A DNA stretch of 64,000 bases from Polynucleobacter sp. MWH-Braz-FAM2G (GTDB taxonomy: Bacteria; Pseudomonadota; Gammaproteobacteria; Burkholderiales; Burkholderiaceae), in contig NZ_CP061300.1 in assembly GCF_018687635.1 (NCBI RefSeq), positions 1,571,424 through 1,635,423 on the forward strand, written 5' to 3'. Positions within the stretch are counted from its first letter, which is position 1; each line of letters opens with the position of its first letter. Below are positions 17,139 through 26,235 of this stretch, one piece after another. Position numbers and translations under genes: made by a program. The notes below the pieces were generated by a model. The model saw only the letters and a program-made list of their open reading frames with translations. It made no database searches and was not told the DNA's origin.

Positions 17139-18122
17139 TTATTGAGGTTGAAGGTTGATTGATTTTGCGATTGCCCTAAATTGGGCTGTGCCATCACCAT
17201 ATACTTTGTTCAACTCATTCAAGCTTAATGGTTTGGCTATTAACAAACTATTGGCATCAAGACTTGACTTTACTGTTGCATCATCAAGCACTTCAGCCAG
17301 AGCTTTATTGAGAGTTTGCACAACAGGCTCAGGAGTATCTTTTTTGACAAAATAACCAGTCCAGATTGAGTAAGTAAACCCTTTCAACCCTTTGCTCTCC
17401 GATATGGCTGGATAATCCTTCACACCTTCTAGACGCTTAGCATTGAGCATCGCGAGCAATTTAATTCTGCCTTGCTTTGCTAGCTCGTCATGAGACTTGC
17501 CATAGGGCGCCAAGAAAAAATCAATTTGACCACCAATTAAATCCTGCAAAGCAGGTCCAGCACCTTTATAAGGAACATGAGTCATGGGAATCTTTGTTTC
17601 TCTGGAAAGCTGCTCACCCAATAAGTGATAGAAGGATCCAGGACCAACACTTGCGTAAGAGAGGGGCTTGCCTTCTTGAGCCGCTTTCTTTGCATACGCC
17701 AAAAATGAATCAACATCCTTTACTGGCATATCACTTCTGACTAAGAACGCTATTTGCGCAGATCCTATCATTTGCACCAAACGAAAATCTTCGCTCTTAA
17801 ACTTGATCGCAGAGTTCGCTAATGGGCCAAGGATTAATTCATTGGGAGAACCCTGCAAAACTAAATATCCATCCGCAGGACTATTGAGTACTTTTTGAGC
17901 GGCAATTCCGCCACTTGCTCCACCAATATTTTCAACAATGACAGCCTCTCCCAATTTTTTGGAAAGTGCTGGGCTAACAATGCGTGCAATCACATCAGAT
18001 ACTCCGCCAGCTGGATAAGGAACAACCAGGCTCACCGGCTTATTGGGATAAGTCTGAGCAATAGCAACAGAAGCGACTGTCAGAGAACATAAAGCCGAGG
18101 CTAAGAATTTGACCAATTTCAT
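17139..18122 (-). CDS. Bug/TctC-family periplasmic solute receptor
   Basis: 327 residues with a signal peptide (MKLVKFLASALCSLTVASVAIA, cleavage near 22) and the two-lobe Bug fold: YPNKPVSLVVPYPAGGVSDVIARI, VENIGGASGGIAAQKV, and HVPYKGAGPALQDLIGGQIDF are the family's typical strands. Bug receptors bind carboxylates through the pyrrolidone-ring-like loop between strands. No TctA/TctB membrane genes are adjacent, so it is an orphan, as most Bug proteins in Burkholderiales are. It is the first gene of the operon with the M20 amidohydrolase and is divergent from a LysR gene, so its ligand is probably the amidohydrolase substrate. Confidence 0.93.
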   Translation of the reverse strand: MKLVKFLASALCSLTVASVAIAQTYPNKPVSLVVPYPAGGVSDVIARIVSPALSKKLGEAVIVENIGGASGGIAAQKVLNSPADGYLVLQGSPNELILGPLANSAIKFKSEDFRLVQMIGSAQIAFLVRSDMPVKDVDSFLAYAKKAAQEGKPLSYASVGPGSFYHLLGEQLSRETKIPMTHVPYKGAGPALQDLIGGQIDFFLAPYGKSHDELAKQGRIKLLAMLNAKRLEGVKDYPAISESKGLKGFTYSIWTGYFVKKDTPEPVVQTLNKALAEVLDDATVKSSLDANSLLIAKPLSLNELNKVYGDGTAQFRAIAKSINLQPQ

Positions 18123-18175
18123 CTTGGAACCCTTTTAATTGAATATAGAAGCAATTCTAGATAGCGACATATGTA

Positions 18176-18191
18176 ATGTCTAATGCATTCT
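18176..18191. promoter_or_regulatory. Shared 16-base motif, candidate LysR site (copy 1)
   Basis: ATGTCTAATGCATTCT, with the palindrome AATGCATT at 18182-18189. It lies between the divergent Bug receptor and LysR genes. The same sequence with one change (ATGTCCAATGCATTCT) occurs at 20517-20532 upstream of the porin gene. Two copies in two promoter regions flanking one regulator gene suggest a common operator. Confidence 0.5.
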
Positions 18192-18236
18192 GATACTATT
18201 TAATATAATTTAATGTAATAGAAAAATGGGGGCTGT

Positions 18237-19148
18237 ATGACACTAACTCAATTAAGGCATATGAGCGAGCTAGCAAAAACGGGCTCCTTTATCAAATCCT
18301 CCGAAAACCTCTTTGTTACCCAACCCGCTCTAAGCAGAAGCATTAAATCTTTAGAGGACGAGCTTGGCGCAAAGCTCTTTGATCGTCAAGGTAGACAAAC
18401 TACTCTGACTGCATTCGGTGAAGAAATATTGCGACGCTCCCAAATTCTGCTTGATCTAGCTAAAGACATAAAAGAAACCAACCGAAACTTTAAGAATGGC
18501 TTGAGTGGTCAAATTAGAATCGGGATGGGATCGGGACCCGGCGCTCTTTTAATGACTCAATTACTAAAGCATGTTGCGGTGAATTTCCCCCACTTACATA
18601 TTGAGATTGCAAGAGGAAAGACCGGAATGCTCATTGAATCTTTACGAGCCCGAAAGTTAGATGCCTTAATTATTAATGCCCGATCCATGAAACCATCACA
18701 AGACTTGAAGATGGAAATTATTCACGAGACTCCAGGCGCCTTCATGGTTAGAAAAGGCCACCCTTTACGAAAACTCAAAAAGATCACAATCGATGATCTC
18801 AGAAAGTATCCAATTGCCTCTACAGCGCTCAGCGAGGAGACAGAAAAGACCATCATCGATAGATATGGTAAGGACGCAAATCTTGATAACTTAGTCAACA
18901 TTAAGTGTAGTGAGATATCCAGCTTAGTTGAAGTGACGGAGCAAAGTAATACCATCTTGTTAGCAATTCGAAACTCCGCTCCTGAGCTTGAGGAAATTGT
19001 GGTTTCACCCCCGCTAGATGCAACTGCCCGATTTGGATTTGTTACCATTGAGAATAGAACTGAATCTCCCCTCTTGCGACATGTCAGAGATTTTATTGAA
19101 AAAGATCTCAACCAGAGACCTAATAACATCTCCATTCATAAAAGTTAA
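18237..19148 (+). CDS. LysR-type transcriptional regulator
   Basis: 303 residues. The helix-turn-helix region reads LRHMSELAKTGSFIKSSENLFVTQPALSRSIKSLEDELGAKLFDRQGR, a textbook LysR N-terminus, followed by an effector domain with GQIRIGMGSGPGALL. It is divergent from the Bug receptor/M20 amidohydrolase operon, and a candidate site (AATGCATT) lies in the shared promoter region and again before the porin gene downstream. So it may control uptake and hydrolysis of an acylated amino acid as well as the porin. Strong terminator follows at 19152. Confidence 0.9.
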   Translation: MTLTQLRHMSELAKTGSFIKSSENLFVTQPALSRSIKSLEDELGAKLFDRQGRQTTLTAFGEEILRRSQILLDLAKDIKETNRNFKNGLSGQIRIGMGSGPGALLMTQLLKHVAVNFPHLHIEIARGKTGMLIESLRARKLDALIINARSMKPSQDLKMEIIHETPGAFMVRKGHPLRKLKKITIDDLRKYPIASTALSEETEKTIIDRYGKDANLDNLVNIKCSEISSLVEVTEQSNTILLAIRNSAPELEEIVVSPPLDATARFGFVTIENRTESPLLRHVRDFIEKDLNQRPNNISIHKS

Positions 19149-19151
19149 AAA

Positions 19152-19173
19152 AACCCACCTTATCAGGTGGGTC
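19152..19173. terminator. Bidirectional Rho-independent terminator
   Basis: Stem ACCCACCT (19153-19160) with AGGTGGGT (19165-19172) and a 4-base loop, an A-run on the left and seven T residues after CCAAA on the right. It separates the converging LysR and porin genes and ends both transcripts. Confidence 0.92.
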
Positions 19174-19202
19174 CAAATTTTTTTGGAGATTTATATTGAT
19201 AG

Positions 19203-20420
19203 TTAAAAGGTATGACGAACACCAACAGCGTAATTGCTAATCGCAGCGTTTACAAGAATTCCATTCGTAGCGATTCCTGTAGAGACTATCGTTTGTCCGT
19301 ACATTGCATATAAATTAGTACGCTTGCTTAACCAGTAATTTGAGCCTAGCTGAAAGCCGGTAAAGTTTGCAGTTGGTGAACCGGGACCCATTTCTGTATA
19401 ACGACCCAATCCAGCTGAAGCCCAGCCTTCAATAGTTGGCGTAATGAAGCCTCTAACACCTAATTGCTCAGCTGCTCGACCCAAATAATAGCTAGAAGAA
19501 AGGCTTGAAGTTGCCTTTCTTGTTAAATACTGAGCATAGGCCTTTAAGAACCCAAAATCATACGTTCCTGCCACATAAAATTGATTATCCTGAACATTTA
19601 GAGCATTCCCAGCAGTATTAGGTAGTGTGCCGGTATTGGTAGCGGCATTAGTCCAAGGAGCAGAATCGGTAATTGATGTAACTGCAGTAGTTTGTTGCTT
19701 CAAAGCCTGGTAAGCAGCAGTTATATAAAGACTCTTATATGTGTAATCGGCTGCTAATCCCCAACCATTGGCATTCACATTACCACCTGTTACAGCGTTG
19801 CTAGTAGTAGTTTGTGATTGATTCTTATTGTTTAGCGAATAAATTCCGCTCGCAGTAAATCCATAGAAATTATCAGTCTTAAATGACAAAGTATTTGCGG
19901 TACGTGCAGTAAATCCAATGGCGGTTGTACCTGCACTTGCACTACCAACTCCTTGAGTACTCGCATAGATAAGGTTACCAGTAATATTGTTTAGGTTACC
20001 AGGATCAGTTACTAAGGCCGCCTTGAATATAGGCGTATATTGCAATCCAATCGCCCCTTCTCCAAGGCCATTTTTTCTAAGACCTAGAAAAGTCTGGCGA
20101 TTAAAGAATCCCGCATTTGCGCTACCCGATACAGTTGGATCCTGGGGATATAGCTGCATTTCGGTTGTAAAAAAAGCGGAACTGCCACCCCCCAAATCCT
20201 CAAGGCCTTTAAAGCCCAATCGGCTGGAGCTCTCTGCATTTTGTCCAAATAGGTTAACAGTGGTTTTTGATTGGGCGCCATTGCTTGCCACAGTTGCAGA
20301 CCTCACATTACCACCTACATAACCAGTATCCAAAATACCGTAAATCGTTACAGAGGATTGAGCATGAGCTACACCACCGATTGCAAATGATGTGAGAGCA
20401 GATAAAGCTAATTTTTTCAT
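19203..20420 (-). CDS. Gram-negative porin (Burkholderiales general porin family)
   Basis: 405 residues. The signal peptide MKKLALSALTSFAIGGVAHA is followed by QSSVTIYGILDTGYVGG, the invariant start of Burkholderiales porins, then AESSSRLGFKGLEDLGGGSSAFF and NRQTFLGLRKNGLGEGAIG; it ends in a strand with the terminal phenylalanine, GVRHTF. These form 16-stranded trimers in the outer membrane that let small solutes through. It is the last gene before a bidirectional terminator, downstream of the benzoate/3-oxoadipate run, but separated from it by 178 bases with its own candidate operator. It may supply the outer-membrane route for aromatic acids. Confidence 0.95.
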   Translation of the reverse strand: MKKLALSALTSFAIGGVAHAQSSVTIYGILDTGYVGGNVRSATVASNGAQSKTTVNLFGQNAESSSRLGFKGLEDLGGGSSAFFTTEMQLYPQDPTVSGSANAGFFNRQTFLGLRKNGLGEGAIGLQYTPIFKAALVTDPGNLNNITGNLIYASTQGVGSASAGTTAIGFTARTANTLSFKTDNFYGFTASGIYSLNNKNQSQTTTSNAVTGGNVNANGWGLAADYTYKSLYITAAYQALKQQTTAVTSITDSAPWTNAATNTGTLPNTAGNALNVQDNQFYVAGTYDFGFLKAYAQYLTRKATSSLSSSYYLGRAAEQLGVRGFITPTIEGWASAGLGRYTEMGPGSPTANFTGFQLGSNYWLSKRTNLYAMYGQTIVSTGIATNGILVNAAISNYAVGVRHTF

Positions 20421-20516
20421 TTCTTAAATTCCTTCATTTCTATAAAAATAATGTTGAGCACTTGTATGACGCTTAATAGTTTTTGTATGCAAACACTTTA
20501 TGCAGACTATTTCATG

Positions 20517-20532
20517 ATGTCCAATGCATTCT
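20517..20532. promoter_or_regulatory. Shared 16-base motif, candidate LysR site (copy 2)
   Basis: ATGTCCAATGCATTCT matches the motif at 18176-18191 at 15 of 16 positions, including the AATGCATT palindrome (20523-20530). It lies about 100 bases upstream of the porin start in a 178-base intergenic region. Suggests that the porin is co-regulated with the Bug receptor/M20 operon. Confidence 0.45.
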
Positions 20533-20598
20533 TTTACATTGTTCAATAATTAAAAGTAATGTATTTAATAAATTTCCTTTACCCCAAAATATTGATAA

Positions 20599-21588
20599 TT
20601 AGTCAGCCTTGATGTTGTTAGAGGCAATCACCCTCCCCCAACGTTCCATTTCTTTCTTCAAGTAACTTGCAAGCTCCTCTGGACTGGAGCCGAGTGATTC
20701 AGCACCAATAGATTCAAACTTTTCTCTAATTTCAGGAGAAGCCATGCTAGAAACTAGACTGGCATTCAGTTTATTGATGATCGGTTTGGGAGTATTTGCA
20801 GGCATAAAAACTGCAAACCATGGTGTTACGTCATATCCAGGCAAGCCAGATTCAGCAATCGTTGGAATACCCGGCAAAGACTTAGAACGTTTAGTAGTTG
20901 TAAGTCCTATTGCACGGAGCTTGCCTGATGCAATATGGGATTTGGCTGAAGTAATGCTATCGAACATGTAATTTACCTGTCCACCTAGCAAGTCAGTTAC
21001 AGCAGGTCCGCTACCCTTATAGGGAATATGCTGCATATCAATTTTGGCCATAGAGGCAAATACTTCTCCCGCCAAATGAATGGATGTACCATTCCCAGCA
21101 GATGCATAGGTGAGCTGACCTGGATGAGCCCTTGCATTTGCAATCACATCAGTTACTGTTTTTACATTCGGTTGAGTAACATTTGTTAATAAAACATTCG
21201 GCACGATAGCAACCAGACTTACAGGCGAAAAATCTTTAACTGGATCATATGGCAATTTAGGATAAAGATATTTATTTGTAGCCATACCTATGGAAGTAAT
21301 CAGCATGGTGTAGCCATCAGGTTCAGACCGTGCTACCAATTCAGCACCAATATTGCCTCCTGCACCTGGTTTATTCTCAACAATAATTGGCTGCCCTAAT
21401 GTCTTCGAGGACTTGTCCGCCAATGAGCGCGCGATAACATCCATTGCGCCGCCAGGTGGAAATGGAACAATCCAGCGAATAGTCTTAGCTGGCCACTCCT
21501 GTGCAAGCACAGGATTTGTACCGACAAGCAATAAGGCTAGACCAGCAACTACTGCTGTAAACAATGATGGCAATTTATTTTGCATCAT
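20599..21588 (-). CDS. Bug/TctC-family periplasmic solute receptor
   Basis: 329 residues, signal peptide with cleavage near VLAQ (residue ~30), then EWPAKTIRWIVPFPPGGAMDVIARSLADK, VENKPGAGGNIGAELVARS and QHIPYKGSGPAVTDLLGGQVNY, all standard Bug motifs. Its start overlaps the aromatic acid MFS gene by 14 bases, so it belongs to the benzoate operon as its last inner gene. It probably scavenges an aromatic or dicarboxylic acid. No TctAB partner is present. It may deliver to the MFS carrier next door or act as sensor; both are inference. Confidence 0.92.
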   Translation of the reverse strand: MMQNKLPSLFTAVVAGLALLLVGTNPVLAQEWPAKTIRWIVPFPPGGAMDVIARSLADKSSKTLGQPIIVENKPGAGGNIGAELVARSEPDGYTMLITSIGMATNKYLYPKLPYDPVKDFSPVSLVAIVPNVLLTNVTQPNVKTVTDVIANARAHPGQLTYASAGNGTSIHLAGEVFASMAKIDMQHIPYKGSGPAVTDLLGGQVNYMFDSITSAKSHIASGKLRAIGLTTTKRSKSLPGIPTIAESGLPGYDVTPWFAVFMPANTPKPIINKLNASLVSSMASPEIREKFESIGAESLGSSPEELASYLKKEMERWGRVIASNNIKAD

Positions 21589-22885
21589 GACCAGATCTAC
21601 CCGCTAGGGTAATGGCGATACATGCAATCGCACCAGGAATAGCAAATGCATAAAAGTTGAACTCCAGTGGCAGACTCAGACTCAATAGAGTTCCACCTAA
21701 AACAGGACCCAATATTGCACCCACACGACCAACACCAGAAGCCCAACCAATACCAGTAGATCGAATTTTTAATGGGTAGTATTGAGCTACATATGCATAT
21801 AACAAGATTTGTGAACCGATCGTTGTCGCACCAGCTATAGCAACCAATAGGTTCAGAACTATGAATGAGCTCTTAACACCCAATAAGCTGATTGAAGTGG
21901 CTGCGCAAATAAAGAAAATCGTTAACACCTTCCGTGGATGGAATTTATCTGCAAGCCATCCACCGCCTACTGCACCAAAGATTGCGCCAATATTTAAGAC
22001 CATTAAAAACATTAGGCTAGAACCTAACTCATAGCCAGCCTTGTTCATTAACTTTGGCAACCATGATCCCAAAGCGTAGACCATGAGGAGGCACATAAAA
22101 AATGATGTCCAGAACATTAACGTACTTAGGATACGACCATCTTTAAACAGTGATACCAAAGGCACAGAACTAGAGGCATTTCCGAGTGGGTAAACATATT
22201 CGCCTGAGTTTGCTGAAGCATATTCCGGCGCAATTTTGGCAAGCACTCTAGCCGCATCAGTATTGCGGTTTGATTTAATTAAAAATCCAGGAGACTCTGG
22301 TAAGAAACGCAAAATAATCGGTAACAGGAGAAAAGGAATAATTGCCACAAAGAAAACAGATGGCCATCCATAAGTTGGAATTAAAAAGATGCCTACGCCA
22401 GCCGATAACATACCACCCACCGAATAACCACTAAACATGATGGTTACCAGAAGACTGCGAATTTTCTTGGGCGAATATTCAGTCATCAAAGCCACTACGT
22501 TAGGCATCACACCACCGATTCCAAGACCAGCAATAAACCTACAAATACCAAATTGAGTGAGGTTTTCTGCAAAACCATTGATGAATGTAAAGACACTGAA
22601 CAAACTAACGCACATTGCAATGGTTTTTTTTCTACCAATCTTGTCTGATAGTGGACCAAAAAACATGGCGCCAAACATCATGCCAAATAAAGCATAACTA
22701 CCAAGCGTGCCAGCCTGCATCGGCGAAAGCTGCCACTCCGCCATCAATTTCGGCAAAACAACACCATATATAACGAGATCGTATCCATCAAAAATAATAA
22801 TGAGGCCACACCAAAATAGCAGACTCCAGTGAAACTTACTAAATTTCGCCTCATCTATTAACTTATGTACATCAATTTGACTCAT
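21575..22885 (-). CDS. MFS aromatic acid:H+ symporter (AAHS family)
   Basis: 436 residues with twelve predicted membrane helices. The signature FDGYDLVIYGVVLPKLMAEW in helix 1 contains the acidic residue essential in PcaK/BenK, and GPLSDKIGRKK is the usual loop 2-3 MFS motif. The AAHS family brings in benzoate, 4-hydroxybenzoate or protocatechuate with protons. It overlaps pcaD by 14 bases upstream and the Bug receptor by 14 bases downstream, so it is fully inside the operon. Together with BenE this gives two inner-membrane importers; likely substrate is benzoate, though another aromatic acid is possible. Confidence 0.92.
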   Translation of the reverse strand: MSQIDVHKLIDEAKFSKFHWSLLFWCGLIIIFDGYDLVIYGVVLPKLMAEWQLSPMQAGTLGSYALFGMMFGAMFFGPLSDKIGRKKTIAMCVSLFSVFTFINGFAENLTQFGICRFIAGLGIGGVMPNVVALMTEYSPKKIRSLLVTIMFSGYSVGGMLSAGVGIFLIPTYGWPSVFFVAIIPFLLLPIILRFLPESPGFLIKSNRNTDAARVLAKIAPEYASANSGEYVYPLGNASSSVPLVSLFKDGRILSTLMFWTSFFMCLLMVYALGSWLPKLMNKAGYELGSSLMFLMVLNIGAIFGAVGGGWLADKFHPRKVLTIFFICAATSISLLGVKSSFIVLNLLVAIAGATTIGSQILLYAYVAQYYPLKIRSTGIGWASGVGRVGAILGPVLGGTLLSLSLPLEFNFYAFAIPGAIACIAITLAGRSGHDAK

Positions 22886-23693
22886 GATCTTGTATCTCCA
22901 ATTCTTTTTTTAGTTGATTTGCAAAAAAATTCTTAATTGCAAAGTTAAAATCAGTCTCTGCTTCAATATTTGAAATATGAGACGCAGGTACTACTAGTAA
23001 TTCAGATTTAGCAATTTGCGATCGCATAAATTCCGCATCTTCAGTGGTAGTCACGGGATCTTTTGCGCCACTAATAATGAGTGTCGGTATATTTATTTCC
23101 GCTATTCCAACCCTTAAATCCTCTCCAGATAAAGCCTCACAACAGCTTGCATAACCTTCTGGATTCATATTTTTTAGGTTTACTAGCAATTCATTTACTG
23201 CTCCGGGGTATGAACCATAAAACTCTGGTGTAAACCATCTTGATGGAGCGGATTCTGCTATTGAATTGAGACCTTCTTTTCTTACAAGATTTGCTCGATC
23301 AATCCATGCGGACTCATTACCAATTTTGGGGGCTGTATTAGCAATTACTAAACCTTCGAGTCTCTCTGGAGCATTCAGCGCAAGCCATTGTCCAATCAGG
23401 CCACCCATTGAAATGCCGCAAAAAAAGGCTTTATCAATAACCAGATAATCCAATAGGCCTAATGCATCCCGTCCTAATTGCGCAATAGTGTATGGACCTT
23501 TTGGGGCAGAAGTTAAACCATGTCCCCGTGTGTCATAACGAATGACATAGAAATCCCTTCTTAAAATTTCAAGCTGTCCATCCCACATGGAATGATCAGT
23601 CCCCAAGGAATTTGAAAAAATAATGGCTGGTTTATGGGGATCTCCATCCGTTAAATAAAAAACATCTATCCCGTTAATATGTGCAATGCTCAT
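22872..23693 (-). CDS. pcaD: 3-oxoadipate enol-lactonase
   Basis: 273 residues, alpha/beta hydrolase. The nucleophile elbow GISMGG places catalytic Ser95; the acid lies in ISGAKDPVTT and the histidine in PASHISNIE. The N-terminus IIFSNSLGTDHSMWDGQ and RYDTRGHG are diagnostic of PcaD. It hydrolyses 3-oxoadipate enol-lactone, the product of CatC, to 3-oxoadipate. It lies 8 bases after pcaF and overlaps the MFS gene, within the catechol branch operon. Cytoplasmic. Confidence 0.94.
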   Translation of the reverse strand: MSIAHINGIDVFYLTDGDPHKPAIIFSNSLGTDHSMWDGQLEILRRDFYVIRYDTRGHGLTSAPKGPYTIAQLGRDALGLLDYLVIDKAFFCGISMGGLIGQWLALNAPERLEGLVIANTAPKIGNESAWIDRANLVRKEGLNSIAESAPSRWFTPEFYGSYPGAVNELLVNLKNMNPEGYASCCEALSGEDLRVGIAEINIPTLIISGAKDPVTTTEDAEFMRSQIAKSELLVVPASHISNIEAETDFNFAIKNFFANQLKKELEIQDHESN

Positions 23694-23701
23694 TTGTACC
23701 T

Positions 23702-24913
23702 TTACACTCTCTCAATAATTAACGCAATTCCCTGACCAACTCCAATGCACATAGTGCAAAGTGCGTACTTGCCCTTCGTGCGAATGAGTTGATACATTGC
23801 AGTTGTTACCAAGCGTGCGCCTGATGCCCCTAATGGATGCCCAAGTGAAATTGCGCCACCATTTGGATTTACATGTGCAGCGTTATCTGGAAGACCAAGG
23901 TCGCGTGTTACAGCTAGGGCTTGTGATGCAAATGCTTCATTCAATTCAATAACATCCATCTGACTCAGTTTTAAGCCAGCCTTTTCTAATACTTTTTTGA
24001 CTGCGGGAGATGGGCCAAATCCCATAATCCTAGGAGCTACGCCTGCCGCCGCTACCGCAACTACACGTGCTTTTGGCGATAGCGAATGCTGCTTTATTCC
24101 AGCTTCTGAAGCCATCAGCAAGGCACATGCCCCGTCATTTACACCTGATGCATTACCTGCAGTAACCGTCCCACCCTGCTTCACAATACTTTTGAGTGAA
24201 GCCAAAGTCTCTAAAGTGGTTAAGCGTGGGTGCTCATCTTTTGAAAAAATGACGGGATCACCCTTCTTCTGAGGAATAGTTACCGGAATAATTTCATCAT
24301 CAAATATTCCAGTTGCCTGAGCTTTAGCAGTACGCTGTTGACTAGTGAATGCGAATAAATCTTGATCGGCACGAGAAATCCTAAAGTCTTCTGCTACGTT
24401 CTCTGCTGTCTCTGGCATAGAATCAACACCATATTGCGCTTTCATCAGCGGATTAATAAAACGCCAACCGATAGTGGTGTCTTCAATTTTGGCTGTTCTT
24501 GAGTATGCGGAATCTGCCTTACCCATCACGAATGGCGCACGAGACATACTCTCTACACCACCCGCAATCATTAAGCGATTACCGCCCCCTTTAATTGCAT
24601 TAGCTGCAATTCCAATCGCATCGAGACTGGATCCACAAAGTCTATTTACCGTAGAACCAGGAACTTCAACTGGTAAACGCGCAAGCAAAGAGGCCATTCT
24701 TGCAACGTTTCTGTTGTCTTCACCTGCTTGGTTAGCACATCCAAGAATGACATCATCCAATGCCGCCCAGTCAACAATATTGCGCATCATTAAGGCTTGA
24801 ATTGGCAAGGCAGCCAAGTCATCCGCCCTCAAACCGGCAAGGGCTCCACCATATTTACCAAATGGTGTCCGAATTGCATCGCATATAAAAGCACTTTCAA
24901 TTTTTTTCATCAC
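23702..24913 (-). CDS. pcaF: 3-oxoadipyl-CoA thiolase
   Basis: 403 residues, complete thiolase. Active-site Cys93 in [19 protein letters not shown], the [17 protein letters not shown] histidine motif, and the C-terminal [12 protein letters not shown] cysteine motif are all present. It splits 3-oxoadipyl-CoA with CoA into succinyl-CoA and acetyl-CoA, the last step of the 3-oxoadipate pathway. Its start immediately follows the pcaJ stop. Generic acetyl-CoA acetyltransferases are similar, but [20 protein letters not shown] and the neighbours favour PcaF. Confidence 0.94.
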   Translation of the reverse strand: MMKKIESAFICDAIRTPFGKYGGALAGLRADDLAALPIQALMMRNIVDWAALDDVILGCANQAGEDNRNVARMASLLARLPVEVPGSTVNRLCGSSLDAIGIAANAIKGGGNRLMIAGGVESMSRAPFVMGKADSAYSRTAKIEDTTIGWRFINPLMKAQYGVDSMPETAENVAEDFRISRADQDLFAFTSQQRTAKAQATGIFDDEIIPVTIPQKKGDPVIFSKDEHPRLTTLETLASLKSIVKQGGTVTAGNASGVNDGACALLMASEAGIKQHSLSPKARVVAVAAAGVAPRIMGFGPSPAVKKVLEKAGLKLSQMDVIELNEAFASQALAVTRDLGLPDNAAHVNPNGGAISLGHPLGASGARLVTTAMYQLIRTKGKYALCTMCIGVGQGIALIIERV

Positions 24914-25558
24914 TTATTCCTTACTTAATGGGGCATCAGTAAGTGACTGAAGTTCTTCAAAAGTTATGCCATCGACCATTTCTTTGACCAATAACCCATT
25001 TGGAGTTACATCAATCACAGCTAAATCGGTATAGATTCGACTCACGCAACCCATGCCCGTGAGTGGATAGGAACAGCTTTTTACAATTTTGGGCTCACCA
25101 TTTTTGGTGACATGTTCCATAGTGACGAAGACATTCTTAGCACCAATTGCTAAATCCATTGCTCCACCAACTGCTGGAATTGCTTCCGGGGATCCTGTAT
25201 GCCAATTAGCGAGATCGCCGTTTTCGGCAACCTGAAATGCACCTAGTACACATATATCTAAATGCCCGCCACGCATCATGGTGAATGAATCGCCATGATG
25301 AAAATAGGAGCCTCCATCGAGTAAGGTAATAAATTCTTTTCCTGCGTTGATCAGATCAGAGTCTTCACTCCCCTGTTCAGGTGCCGGGCCCATGCCTAAG
25401 ATGCCGTTCTCACTTTGAAGAAATATTTCTTTATTAGCATCCAAGTGATTAGCGATCTTCGTAGGCAAGCCAATACCAAGATTCACATAAGAACCTTCAG
25501 GAATATCTTGAGCCACTCTTTTAACAATTTGCTCTCTAGTTAAGCGTTGATATGCCAT
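24914..25558 (-). CDS. pcaJ: 3-oxoadipate CoA-transferase subunit B
   Basis: 214 residues from the ATG at 25558, which has an AAGGAG ribosome site; an open extension to 25597 overlaps pcaI and is probably not translated. The start MAYQRLTREQIVKRVAQDIPEG and the SENGILGMGP motif, whose glutamate carries the CoA thioester intermediate, identify the B subunit of class I CoA-transferases. With PcaI it moves CoA from succinyl-CoA to 3-oxoadipate. It could also be called a succinyl-CoA:3-ketoacid transferase (ScoB); pathway context decides. Confidence 0.93.
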   Translation of the reverse strand: MAYQRLTREQIVKRVAQDIPEGSYVNLGIGLPTKIANHLDANKEIFLQSENGILGMGPAPEQGSEDSDLINAGKEFITLLDGGSYFHHGDSFTMMRGGHLDICVLGAFQVAENGDLANWHTGSPEAIPAVGGAMDLAIGAKNVFVTMEHVTKNGEPKIVKSCSYPLTGMGCVSRIYTDLAVIDVTPNGLLVKEMVDGITFEELQSLTDAPLSKE

Positions 25559-25571
25559 TTCAAATTTCTCC

Positions 25572-26231
25572 TTAAACCGCAACCACGTGCTTAACAAAAA
25601 TTCCTGGCGTAATCACACACTCAGGATCCAATGAGCCCAGAGGGACTATTTCGTTGACTTGGGCGATAGTGCATTTAGCTGCGGTAGCCATAATGGGACC
25701 AAAGTTACGAGCGCTTTTTCTATAGACTAGATTGCCCCAGCGATCGCCTTTAAATGCTTTAATTAATGCAAAGTCGGCATAAATTGGGTATTCAAGAACA
25801 TAGCCTTTACCGTCAATAATCTTGCTGTCTTTGCCTTCAGCAAGCAATGTTCCATAGCCAGTAGGTGTATATATCGCACCTAAACCAGCACCGGCTGCCT
25901 GAATGCGCGCTGCTAAATTACCCTGCGGGACTAGCTCTAGCTCAATTTTTTTAGCGTAATAAAGCTTATCGAATTCATAAGAATCAGCTTGTCTTGGGAA
26001 AGAACAAATAATCTTTTTAACTTGACCCGCTTTAAGTAATGCGGCAAGTCCATGATCTCCATTGCCCGCATTATTGTTCACCACTGTCAACTCTTTTGCG
26101 CCATGATCAATCAAGGCATTAATGAGTTCAGCTGGTTGACCCGCGGTTCCAAAGCCACCGATCATGACAGTTGAGCCATCTTGGATTTGTTTTATAGCCT
26201 CTAATACTGAAGCCGATGTTTTATCAATCAT
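25572..26231 (-). CDS. pcaI: 3-oxoadipate CoA-transferase subunit A
   Basis: 219 residues. MIGGFGTAGQPAELINALIDHGAKELTVVNNNAG near residues 22-55 and the ATAAKCTIAQVNEIVPLGSLDPECVITPGIFV C-terminal stretch are typical of the A subunit. It pairs with PcaJ, encoded 13 bases downstream, to activate 3-oxoadipate in the cytoplasm. Four bases separate it from benE. Full length. Confidence 0.93.
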   Translation of the reverse strand: MIDKTSASVLEAIKQIQDGSTVMIGGFGTAGQPAELINALIDHGAKELTVVNNNAGNGDHGLAALLKAGQVKKIICSFPRQADSYEFDKLYYAKKIELELVPQGNLAARIQAAGAGLGAIYTPTGYGTLLAEGKDSKIIDGKGYVLEYPIYADFALIKAFKGDRWGNLVYRKSARNFGPIMATAAKCTIAQVNEIVPLGSLDPECVITPGIFVKHVVAV

Positions 26232-26235
26232 TCTT

